Shown here: positions 26,228 through 33,685 of the stretch, piece by piece
How the letters are laid out: the number at the start of each line of letters is the position of its first letter
Position numbering within the stretch: position 1 is the first letter of the stretch
Source of the DNA: JAJXXT01 sp963764465
Lineage (GTDB): Bacteria > Pseudomonadota > Alphaproteobacteria > Acetobacterales > Acetobacteraceae
Length of the DNA: 41,554 bases
Assembly (NCBI GenBank): GCA_963764465.1
Contig: CAVXSO010000005.1
Location: 1-41,554 of the forward strand
Direction of reading: 5' to 3'
The notes under the pieces: generated by a model
Told to the model about the DNA's origin: nothing
Databases searched by the model: none
The model's input: only the letters and a program-made list of their open reading frames with translations
Program-made: the position numbers and the translations under genes

Positions 26228-27373
26228 TCAGACCGTCGGCCCAAAATCCAACGGACCAGGCGGCCCGACACTGAAGGTTTTCGCCCCCGGTTCCGCGACG
26301 CGCAGCGAGGCGCGGGCGTCCGCGGCAAGTATGATGCCGTGGCCCGGCACGTCCGGCGCGCTCGCCCAGCCGGCATCTGGGATGATCGGATCGGCCGCGA
26401 GAACATGCGTGTTCTGGAACGAGTATTCGAGCCACTCGCATTCCGGCAGCGCGGCGGCTAGATGCACGCCGAGCTCGAGCGAGGTGTTGCCGATGGAAAC
26501 CGCGATCCCGTGCTCGCCGGCGAGCCAGGCGGCGCGCATCGTGTCGCCGATCTTGCCGTGGCAGTTGAGGATATCGACCGCCCTGGCACCGATCAGTGCC
26601 CGCTTGCCGGTGAGGTCGAGATACTCGCCGGTGTTGACATGGCAGAACGGCACCGCGGCCGCGACCTGGCGCAGCCCCTCGAAATCGTCACGCATCACAG
26701 GATCCTCGACCCAGAAAACGGCGTGGCCGGCATCGCGATAGAGATGCAGACGGCGGATCGCCTCCTTCGGCGTCCACGCCTCGTTGGCATCCACCATCAA
26801 CGTGACCCCAGGTCCCACGACCTCGGCGAGCAGCTTCAGCCGGCGCAGATCCCATGCCACGTCCGGATGGCCGACCTTGATCTTGAACGCATCGAAGCCG
26901 CGTTTGCGGGCGGCCGCAAAGAACCGCGCGTAGGCATCGTCCGGGAGGTGGAAATCGAGCCCGCTGGCATAGGCGCGAACGCGCGGTGAGGTACCGCCCA
27001 GCAATCGCCACAGCGATAGTCCTGCGCGCTTGCCGGCGGTATCCCACACCGCCTGCTCCACCGCCTCCGCGAAGTTCAGCGGCCCGCCGCGACGATTGCC
27101 GCCACGCGGCCGGCCCAAGCGATGCGTGAGCGCCACCGGGTCTCGCCCGGAGATCGCCGGCCATGGCTCGGCCGCGAACAGGCGCTGCATCTCCGCCTCG
27201 CCCGGCAGTTCGTGGGCGAGGCTGGAGAAGAAGCCAAGGCCCGAAATCCCGTCATCGCTGTGCAGCTCCAGGGCGGCGAGATGCACCCGGTCGAACCGCA
27301 CCTGGCTATCGCCGATGACACGATCACGAGGGTATTCGAAGCGGGTAATGGAAAACCCGGAAAGTGCCGGCAT
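26228..27373 (-). CDS. Enolase-superfamily enzyme (MR_MLE), KxK type with altered catalytic His region
   Basis: A 381-residue enolase-superfamily protein from ATG 27373 (MPALSGFSITRFEYPR); a GTG at 27421 is possible but has no ribosome site. It shows K164-x-K166 (FKIKVGHP), D195-x-N197 (VDANEAW), E223 (FWVEDP) and E250 (NTGEYL). In the barrel segment where mandelate-racemase types carry His it reads SIGNTSLELG, so the Asp-His base may be replaced and only the Lys side may act. NFAEAVEQAVWDTAGKRAGL is usual for the family. It is the first gene of the minus-strand operon and is divergent from the second gntR. The reaction is unknown; racemase, cycloisomerase or dehydratase are all possible. Confidence 0.88.
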   Translation of the reverse strand: MPALSGFSITRFEYPRDRVIGDSQVRFDRVHLAALELHSDDGISGLGFFSSLAHELPGEAEMQRLFAAEPWPAISGRDPVALTHRLGRPRGGNRRGGPLNFAEAVEQAVWDTAGKRAGLSLWRLLGGTSPRVRAYASGLDFHLPDDAYARFFAAARKRGFDAFKIKVGHPDVAWDLRRLKLLAEVVGPGVTLMVDANEAWTPKEAIRRLHLYRDAGHAVFWVEDPVMRDDFEGLRQVAAAVPFCHVNTGEYLDLTGKRALIGARAVDILNCHGKIGDTMRAAWLAGEHGIAVSIGNTSLELGVHLAAALPECEWLEYSFQNTHVLAADPIIPDAGWASAPDVPGHGIILAADARASLRVAEPGAKTFSVGPPGPLDFGPTV

Positions 27374-27433
27374 GCCTTCGATTTCGTCCTTCCTCAAATC
27401 CGATTGCTGCCAGCATCGCACCAGAAATGCCTC

Positions 27434-27446
27434 CTGACAATATCAA
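27434..27446. promoter_or_regulatory. Candidate GntR operator, imperfect inverted repeat CTGACAATATCAA
   Basis: A 13-bp near-palindrome in the 116-base gap between the divergent enolase-type gene (27373) and gntR (27490). Its sequence matches the reverse strand of the element at 17589-17601 at 11 of 13 positions, with the half-sites TGACA and TATCAA shared exactly. Since both sit upstream of paralogous GntR genes, it is the best operator candidate in the window. Confidence 0.5.
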
Positions 27447-27489
27447 CAGGCTGCCATAATATGATCAAAGACCGAGGGGGCCGGCCGCG

Positions 27490-28134
27490 TTGAAACTCAG
27501 CCAATGTGCCTACGAGCGGTTCAAGGACGCGCTCTTCAACCGGCGGATCCCGCTCGGCCAGACTGTTACCCAGGCCGAACTGACCCGTCTGCTGGACGTA
27601 CCCATCGGCCCGCTCAGGGAGGCGATGCAGCGCCTGGAGCAGGAGGGCCTGCTGACACCGCTTCCGCGCGAAGGAGTGCGGATCAACAAGCCGGATCCGG
27701 ACCTCATCAAGAATGCCTTCCAGCTCCGCCGCATTCTCGAGGCCGAAGCCCTGCGGAAATTTGCCGAGCAGGCGAACGAAGCGACGCTCGCCGGGTGGCG
27801 AACGCGCCATCAGGAACTGCTCCAGCATGCCACAGCCGGGCAGGCCGAGGCGCCGCTGACGCGAGCGGCGCGGGACGTCGACGACGGTTTTCATGCCGCA
27901 ATCCTCGCCGCCGTGCGCAACCCGCTGATCGAGGAAGCGCACGCCCGCAACAACGACCGTATCCGCGTGATAAGGCTCGATCTTTTTTACAAACCTGTTG
28001 CCATCGCGATTATGCGGACAATGGAGGAGCACCTGAAGGTAATCGATGCGCTGCTTGCACGCGACGTGGTGACGGCCCTGGCGGCCATGGACGAGCATCT
28101 GACCCGCGCCATGCACCGTGCCATGGGCTTCTGA
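27490..28134 (+). CDS. GntR family regulator, FadR/FCD subfamily (paralogue of 16827-17531)
   Basis: A 214-residue regulator with an N-terminal winged helix-turn-helix (KLSQCAYERFKDALFNRRIP, TQAELTRLLDVPIGPLREAM) and a C-terminal FCD domain (FQLRRILEAEALRKFAE, DVDDGFHAAILAAVRNP, DEHLTRAMHRAMGF). It aligns without gaps to the regulator at 16827 over nearly its whole length, sharing DVPIGPLREA and FQLRRILE exactly, but lacks that protein's 22-residue N-terminal extension. The start is taken as TTG 27490, which matches the conserved KLSQ start; the ribosome site is poor. It is divergent from the enolase-SBP-enolase-MalFG operon and probably controls it and itself. Confidence 0.9.
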   Translation: MKLSQCAYERFKDALFNRRIPLGQTVTQAELTRLLDVPIGPLREAMQRLEQEGLLTPLPREGVRINKPDPDLIKNAFQLRRILEAEALRKFAEQANEATLAGWRTRHQELLQHATAGQAEAPLTRAARDVDDGFHAAILAAVRNPLIEEAHARNNDRIRVIRLDLFYKPVAIAIMRTMEEHLKVIDALLARDVVTALAAMDEHLTRAMHRAMGF

Positions 28135-28219
28135 CAGAGCAACGCGGGTCGATGTGCCGTGTCCAACAACCGGTAGCGGCGCATCAGTGCGAGACTTAGC
28201 AGGATGGCGCCGCGTCAGC

Positions 28220-29209
28220 TCACGTATTCAGCGGCGCGAGATCCTGCTCCGAGTATCCGACGACGATCGTCTGGCCCGTAGCGAGATCCAGCGCATCCTG
28301 ACCCGTCGCTGCAAGCGCAACGAATTGTCCGTGCCTCGTCTCGTTGACGACACGGAGAGTCGATCCGAGCAATCGGACTTCCGTGATTGTCCCCTGCACA
28401 CGCTCCGTCATTACGTCCGCAGCGGATCCCAGGTGAACTCGCTCGGGACGCAAGGCGTATATTCTCCCGTCAAACTCGATTTCGTTGCACTCCCCAAGGA
28501 ACCTCGCGACAAAGCGCGACGCCGGAGCCCGATAGATCTGGCGCGGATCGCCCGCCTGTGCGATGCGGCCCTGATCCCGCACGACAAGCAGGTCAGACAG
28601 ATGCAGCGCTTCCTCCTGATCGTGCGTCACGAAGACAATCGTCACGGCGAGGCGGGCATGGAGGGAGCGCAGCTCTTCCTGCAGCGCCCGGCGAAGCGAC
28701 TTGTCCAGTGCGCCAAGCGGCTCGTCCATCAGGAGGATGCCCGGCTCGATCACGAGCGCCCGCGCCAATGCGACACGCTGTTGCTGACCACCGGAAAGCT
28801 CGCGGGGTTTACGATCGGCAAAGGCCTGAAGACCAACCATCGCCAGCGCATCCTGTACACGCGCGGCGACATCTCGTCGCCTCATGCCGCGCATCTCCAA
28901 CCCGAAGGCGACGTTCTCGGCTGCCGACATGTGGGAGAGGAGCGCGAAGTTCTGGAACACCATACCGATGTTACGTCGGCGCACCGGAATCGGCGCGATA
29001 TCCTTGTCGTCGACCAGGATCCGCCCCGCATCCGGACTCTCGAAGCCCGCAATCATCTTCAACAACGTGCTCTTGCCCGAACCCGATGCGCCGAGGAGCG
29101 TGCAGAAGCATCCTGCCGGGATGTCGAGAGACATGTCCTTGATCACTGGAACACCGCCATAGCCCTTGGACGGGCGTTCAAGCGCGAATTTCTTGCCGTG
29201 ACTAATCAT
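28220..29209 (-). CDS. ABC transporter ATPase, polyamine/iron PotA-FbpC type
   Basis: A 329-residue cytoplasmic ATPase of a spermidine/putrescine-type importer. Walker A is LLGASGSGKSTLLKMIAG, the Q-loop MVFQNFALLSHMSAAEN, the signature LSGGQQQRVALARAL, Walker B ILLMDEPLGALD and the H-loop VTHDQEEAL. A C-terminal TOBE-like extension holds ALRPERVHLG and GTITEVRLLGSTLRVV. The ATG overlaps the stop of the potC-like permease (ATGA). It converges on gntR with an 85-base gap in which I see no clear terminator. As PotA-type ATPases are sometimes shared, it might also energise other importers here, but its operon partners are the potBC-type genes. Confidence 0.93.
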   Translation of the reverse strand: MISHGKKFALERPSKGYGGVPVIKDMSLDIPAGCFCTLLGASGSGKSTLLKMIAGFESPDAGRILVDDKDIAPIPVRRRNIGMVFQNFALLSHMSAAENVAFGLEMRGMRRRDVAARVQDALAMVGLQAFADRKPRELSGGQQQRVALARALVIEPGILLMDEPLGALDKSLRRALQEELRSLHARLAVTIVFVTHDQEEALHLSDLLVVRDQGRIAQAGDPRQIYRAPASRFVARFLGECNEIEFDGRIYALRPERVHLGSAADVMTERVQGTITEVRLLGSTLRVVNETRHGQFVALAATGQDALDLATGQTIVVGYSEQDLAPLNT

Positions 29210-29793
29210 GCGTCAGCAGGTTCCTCACCGCGGGAAAATGCCAGGGTGATGCCGAGCACCACGATTGTTAGCAGCGTGATCAGAGCCGCCGCCGAGGTGA
29301 CGACTGGATCAATCTGCTGCGCCACCCCCTCAAACATCAGCTTCGGCAAGGTGCGTGTCTGTACGTTGGTTAGGAATAGCGCGAGCGCCACGTCGTCGAA
29401 CGACGTGATGAAGGCGAAGACGGCTCCCGCGCCGATGCCGGGAAGGATGGCCGGAAGCATGACGCGGCGGAACATTGTGAGCCAGCCGGCACCAAGCCCG
29501 GCCGCAGCCTGACCGAGGACCGGATCAAAGGCGAGCAGCGGGGCGCGCACCGTCAGTACAACGAAGGGCACCGCGAGCACGACGTGGCCGAGCGCAAGGC
29601 CGAGCGGCCCATTCAACAGACCCAACCGAGCGAAGAGGTAATAGAGGCCGATCGCGAGGATCATCGGCGGCACGATCATCGGCATGACCACGAGCATCTC
29701 GACCCACCGTGCCCAACGCCGCCGAAGCGCTACGAGCCCTATCGCGCCGGCGGTGCCTAGCATCGTCGCCGCCGGCACGGCGATGAGCGCCAC
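29206..29793 (-). CDS. ABC transporter permease, PotC type, N-terminally truncated
   Basis: The C-terminal three quarters of a PotC-type permease, with the EAA docking loop QAAAGLGAGWLTMFRRVMLP and several helices. As drawn it starts at a GTG (29793), but clear family homology continues upstream in the same frame to about 29898 (SSPFLAFPPTHLALKWYREF, then WIDALRNSLTV) with no usable start codon. The first membrane helix and about 35-40 residues are missing, because the frame runs straight back into the end of the potB-like gene. A deletion at the potB/potC junction is the simplest explanation. A protein starting at the GTG would lack the periplasmic loop and could hardly form a normal permease. 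Confidence 0.75.
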   Translation of the reverse strand: MALIAVPAATMLGTAGAIGLVALRRRWARWVEMLVVMPMIVPPMILAIGLYYLFARLGLLNGPLGLALGHVVLAVPFVVLTVRAPLLAFDPVLGQAAAGLGAGWLTMFRRVMLPAILPGIGAGAVFAFITSFDDVALALFLTNVQTRTLPKLMFEGVAQQIDPVVTSAAALITLLTIVVLGITLAFSRGEEPADA

Positions 29794-29842
29794 GGTGAGC
29801 GAGTTGCGCAGCGCGTCGATCCACTCCGGACGGGTGAAGAAT

Positions 29843-30705
29843 TCACGGTACCATTTCAGCGCCAGGTGCGTTGGCGGAAACGCGAGAAAGGGCGAGGAGA
29901 CGGTCCAGACCGAACACCGCGTTGAACCCGGCGAAGCAAAAAAGCGTGATGAACAGCAGCACGACCGACAGCGCGGCGGCGAGGCCCCAGTTGAGCTGGG
30001 TCTCGATGTTAAAGTCGATGAGCTGGGTGATCATCGTTTGCGCCGCGCCGCCCATCAGGGCTGGCATGATATAATAGTTGACGGTGCTCATGAACACGAT
30101 TGCCGCGCCGGCGAGGACCGCGGGGGACGTGAGTGGGACCAGGAGACGGCGCAGTACTGCGGCTGAGCCTGCGCCAAGCCCTTCCGCTGCCTGGACTACC
30201 GCTGGATCGATCCCACGGAAGGCGCCGGCGAGCGGGAGGACGACGAACTGCATCAGCACGTGCGTCATACCGATGAAAACACCGGGCAGGTTGTAGACAA
30301 AGCCAACAGGCTTGCCGATACCCCACTGCCGACGAGCAGGGTGTTGAGAATTCCATTGTGCTGGAGGAGAATGGCCCAAGCCGTGGTGCGGACGAGCGCG
30401 CGCATCCAGAACGGCACGAGGACCAGCACCATCAGGATCTGGCGGCCGTGGGAACGAGATGTCGCGATTAGATAGGCGAGCGGGTAGGAAAGGACGATGC
30501 AGAGCAGCGTCACCAGGGTCGCGATCTTGAATGTTTCGATGAGGGCAACGCGGTAGATCGGGACGCGGACCAGGTGAATGTAATTGGCGAGCGTAACGCC
30601 GTGCACGCCAAAACTGAGCGCAAGCAACCGAAGCACCGGCCAGACGAAAAGCACGCCCAGGATGAGTAACAGGGGCAGCAGCGCCCAGGCTGCGCTTCGG
30701 CGCAT
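29843..30705 (-). CDS. ABC transporter permease, PotB type, one frameshift
   Basis: An inner-membrane permease of the polyamine-type importer. From ATG 30705: MRRSAAWALLPLLLILGVLF, then further helices and FWMRALVRTTAWAILLQHNG, a hallmark PotB segment. The frame breaks near 30321-30335 beside a run of four C. GKPVGFVYNLPGVFIGMTHV and the EAA docking loop QAAEGLGAGSAAVLRRLLVP continue in the next frame. The family C-terminus VFGLDRLLA falls near 29890, after which the frame continues into potC-derived sequence to a stop at 29845-29843. The frameshift could be a homopolymer miscall, but the abnormal C-terminal end reflects the adjoining potC deletion. Confidence 0.8.
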
Positions 30706-30712
30706 CGCCCGC

Positions 30713-31840
30713 TCAGGTTACGAAGAGCTGGCGGGGGAAGCGGGTGAGGCGCTCGTAATCCGTATGTGTGATTGTGATCGTCTCCGACATACCGAAGCCG
30801 CGGGCGAGAAAGTAAGTGCGGAACGTCATGCCCGGCTCGAAGCGCCAACTCGCACCGAGTGCCGCCACGAGCGGCTCACCGCCGTTTGGCGCAAGCATGA
30901 GGCCCACGGAATAAAAGGTCTTGTTGGTGTAGGTACTGCGAAGCCCGGCGGAGAGGACGCCCTCGCCGTATATCGCATCTGGAACGGTCGCGGGTACGCC
31001 GGGAGCAACTTCTTTCAGCGCCGCGTCCTGAATAGCGATGAGCTGCTCGACAACGCGGTGATCCTCGTCGGTGGCGTGAGCGACCTTCGCAGGGAGCATG
31101 AAGCGGGCATGGTAGTGACGCACATTCGGCGTAACTTCCATCTGCACGATATCCCCGGCCTGCAGCACCCTGTCCGAGTAGCCACCGTGGAGATGGAAAG
31201 CGCGTTCACCGGAGGAGAGTACGCCTGGGCCGGGAAGGTCGCTTCCGGCGCGGATCATAGCAGCGCAGATTTCCGCCGCCATCTCCCGCTCAGTCGCGCC
31301 TTCGCGTGCGGAAGCGAGGGCCGCGGACATGCCGGCTTCCACCGCCGCCGCGGCACGGCGCTGATAGGCGATTTCCGCGGGTGACTTGACCAAACGCATG
31401 CGCGCGACGAGGGAGTCAGCGTCGCTCCAGATCATCTCCGGAAGGCTCTCCGTCAGCGCCTTATGGCGTGCAGCGTTGAGCGGCCACGCCGCCAGCTCGA
31501 CGGGACGCGCCCGTGGACCAATGGCTTGGCGGATGGCTTCCGCTCCTACGGCTACAGGTACCTCGGAATCACTCCAAAGGAAGCGCCGGCTGAAAACGCA
31601 GGTGCTGTCGAGGTAATATTCCTCCACGTCGCGGCAGATCAGTACTGGATCGCCCGATGCGGGGACGATCGCGAATTGGAATGACGAATGACCCCTGGTG
31701 AAGCAACCAGTCAGGTAGGTGACAGTCTCCTGACGGAAGGCGAGCAGGGCATTCTGCCCGCCTTCAATAAATGTCGCCTGGACACATGCCAGGTGCGCTG
31801 CGTATTCCTCCCGTGGGAACCAGTGAGCGGGGGTTGCCAT
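30713..31840 (-). CDS. M24-family (creatinase / ectoine hydrolase-like) amidohydrolase without metal ligands
   Basis: A 375-residue pita-bread-fold protein with an N-terminal creatinase-like domain (LLAFRQETVTYLTGCF) and a C-terminal M24 domain (RMRLVKSPAEIAYQRRAAAA, AGDIVQMEVTPNVRHYHARF). True metallo-aminopeptidases of this fold carry two Asp, one His and two Glu. Here the Asp positions read E and A/R, and the His position (TFYSVGLML) is lost. That fits creatinase or DoeA-like C-N hydrolases, which need no metal. The start ATG 31840 shares a base with the stop of the binding-protein gene (TGATG). Its place inside a polyamine-type ABC operon suggests it hydrolyses the imported nitrogen compound. 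Substrate unknown. Confidence 0.85.
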   Translation of the reverse strand: MATPAHWFPREEYAAHLACVQATFIEGGQNALLAFRQETVTYLTGCFTRGHSSFQFAIVPASGDPVLICRDVEEYYLDSTCVFSRRFLWSDSEVPVAVGAEAIRQAIGPRARPVELAAWPLNAARHKALTESLPEMIWSDADSLVARMRLVKSPAEIAYQRRAAAAVEAGMSAALASAREGATEREMAAEICAAMIRAGSDLPGPGVLSSGERAFHLHGGYSDRVLQAGDIVQMEVTPNVRHYHARFMLPAKVAHATDEDHRVVEQLIAIQDAALKEVAPGVPATVPDAIYGEGVLSAGLRSTYTNKTFYSVGLMLAPNGGEPLVAALGASWRFEPGMTFRTYFLARGFGMSETITITHTDYERLTRFPRQLFVT

Positions 31841-32335
31841 CAGTTGCCATGCATCATGGCTGTGTAGGCTTCTTTCGCGGCTTGACCGTGCGCGGCCCAC
31901 CAGGCGATATCCTCGAAGAGGGCGCCCCTGATGCGGTCCGGCGTCGTTGGCAGGCGCGCCGCGCGTTGCGCATCGATCATCGGCATTGCCTTCGGGGTGA
32001 CGGGGCCGTAGGCAACGTATTTGCTGAGCCGAGACTGGGCCTGCGGCGTTTCGATGAAGTTCAAGAACTCGATCGCCGCATCTCGATGCGGGGCGCCCTT
32101 GACCAGCATGAAGTAACCGACCTGGGCAATGCTCTGATCCCAGGCCATCGCGATCGGCAGTCCCTGGTCGATACCGGCCTGGAAGCGGCCGCTCCAGCCG
32201 AGCGCCATGACCACATCAGCGCCGCGAGCTAAACAGCGTGTCCATCAAACCGGCAGCAGGCCACTCAGGCGATAACTTGTTCGTCGTCTTGTTTGTCGTG
32301 ACCTGCCAATGAGTTGTCATCCAGTGGCAGGTCTC
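31840..32335 (-). pseudogene. Spermidine/putrescine-type ABC substrate-binding protein, 5'-truncated and frameshifted remnant
   Basis: Only the C-terminal part of a PotD-like binding protein remains. DVVMALGWSGRFQAGIDQGL, AMAWDQSIAQVGYFMLVKGA, EFLNFIETPQAQSR and SKYVAYGPVTPKAMPMID are typical and end at TGA 31842-31840. Upstream, THWQVTTNKTTNKLSPEWPA and AGLMDTL belong to the same protein but in a second frame, with a shift near 32228-32235. Beyond about 32335 no family match is convincing, and the DapA-type gene ends at 32423. The N-terminal half and export signal, some 150-200 residues, are therefore absent. Without a binding protein this importer should not work, and its promoter seems to be lost too. 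Confidence 0.75.
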
Positions 32336-32422
32336 ACAGATTATCAAAATTGCGCGCCTCGCGGCGACGACCGAACGATAGTTCACGGCGACGCCGTATC
32401 CAGAACCGGCAGCGCACGTTGC

Positions 32423-33373
32423 CTAGGCTGGCAGGACGCGAGGAACGCCACACTGTTTCAGCATGGCACGGCAGCGCTCGCGATAGGCGCCGCGAACATC
32501 GCGCGTTGGTGGGCGGCAGCGGCTGGAATCGAGGCCCACAAGTTCCATGCAGAGTTTGTCGAGATAGCCATCGCCGCTGGTGAAGCCTGCCTCGATCTCC
32601 ATCCAGAGCTTGTAAAACGGCATAGCCTCCGTCACCAGCGCGCGCTGAACCTCGGCGTAGCGGCCGCGATCGAGATCCGCGAGAAGGCGGATGCCCCATT
32701 CGGGCCAGTAGTTGGACAAATGCACCTCGAAGGCGCGTGCGCCAAGCGCATGGCTCAGCGCGAACATCAGGTTGTTGTCAATAATGGCAAGACGCTTGGA
32801 AAAGGTTGCGACCACATCCTCGAACTCCATGGCGTCGGTGCGCGGCGTCGCCCATTTCAGCGCCACCACGTTGGGGATCTCGATCAGGCGCTCGACGGTC
32901 TGGAACGACACCGCGGCGCTGGTCCAAAACGTGTTGTAGATGATGATGCCGATATCGGCGGCCTCCGCGGCCGCGCGAACATAATCGAGGAAATCACCCT
33001 CGGTGTGGTTGAAGTAGAATGGGCAGGAAACCTGGATGTAGTCGTAGCCCAGCCGCTCAGCCGCGCGGGCAAGGCGCACCAACTCGCGCGTACTGGTTGT
33101 CTGCGCGCCCATCGCCAGCGGTACGTGGCCTTCGGCCGCGTCTCGTACCGCTTCTGCGACCTGCACGCGCTCATCGAAGGTCATGGTGGAGAAGTCGCCA
33201 GCGGCACCGCCCGCCAGCAACACGGCGTTGCCCTCGGCGATGCCGTGGCCGCGCAGAAAGCCCACGTGGCGCTGGATCGCGGCGGTATCCACCTCCAGAT
33301 CCGGATCGCGGAACATCGTTGGCACGGTGATGTAACAACCTCGCAGTTTCCTGCGGTTCCTGGTGGCGATCAT
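32423..33373 (-). CDS. DapA-family class I lyase/dehydratase (dihydrodipicolinate synthase-like)
   Basis: A 316-residue TIM-barrel enzyme that forms a Schiff base with a 2-keto acid. The Schiff-base Lys is K173 (VVALKWATPR) and the catalytic Tyr is Y146 (IIIYNTFW). GGAAGDFSTMTFDER (55-69) is the family's substrate-carboxylate motif in variant form. Proteins of this type in sugar-acid loci cleave or dehydrate 2-keto-3-deoxy acids to pyruvate plus an aldehyde or to 2-oxoglutarate semialdehyde. ATG 33373 has GGAGAATGT in front, so the gene has its own start signals and is divergent from the Ssu-type transporter operon. With the enolase-type dehydratases and the aldehyde dehydrogenase it can complete a non-phosphorylative pathway. 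The true substrate is not determined. Confidence 0.9.
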   Translation of the reverse strand: MIATRNRRKLRGCYITVPTMFRDPDLEVDTAAIQRHVGFLRGHGIAEGNAVLLAGGAAGDFSTMTFDERVQVAEAVRDAAEGHVPLAMGAQTTSTRELVRLARAAERLGYDYIQVSCPFYFNHTEGDFLDYVRAAAEAADIGIIIYNTFWTSAAVSFQTVERLIEIPNVVALKWATPRTDAMEFEDVVATFSKRLAIIDNNLMFALSHALGARAFEVHLSNYWPEWGIRLLADLDRGRYAEVQRALVTEAMPFYKLWMEIEAGFTSGDGYLDKLCMELVGLDSSRCRPPTRDVRGAYRERCRAMLKQCGVPRVLPA

Positions 33374-33685
33374 ACATTCTCCACGTCTTTGGTCGTCTTC
33401 GAGCCAAGTGGATCATGCCGCGTCGATCCAACTCCGTAATTGGCTGAACGCGTCAATCCGTTGTCTGATCGCGACGCGCGGGCAGTCTTGTGACGTCTTG
33501 GCGCAAATAGTCAAAGGCGCGCCGCGCGGCGTCAATCGTGGAAAGGGCAACCGAGTTCAGGATGACGTGTCCGTGACCAAGTCCGGGGGTTCCTGGCCGA
33601 TGTTCCAGCACGCCACTCCGCAGCATGCCGGCCGTACATGGCCGACGGGGGCGGCCGCGTCATCACCAACAAAGGGGAGAAAGAC
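33374..33685. other. Divergent intergenic region, no gene seen
   Basis: This gap separates the DapA-type gene (minus) from the NMT1/Ssu-type binding protein (plus) and should hold both promoters. GCGTCAATC occurs twice (about 33456 and 33531). I see no TPP-riboswitch core and no clear -35/-10 pair. The plus-strand ribosome site AAAGGGGAGAAAG lies at its end. Confidence 0.45.

Noticed and set aside
23780..26274. Two long plus-strand open frames (about 450 and 436 codons) opposite the enolase and sugar-binding genes
   Set aside because: The minus-strand genes have full active-site and leader motifs; the plus frames have none.
33374..33685. A TPP riboswitch upstream of the NMT1/THI5-like binding protein
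   Set aside because: The conserved CUGAGA and ACCUGAUCUGGAUAAU-type core segments are not present.
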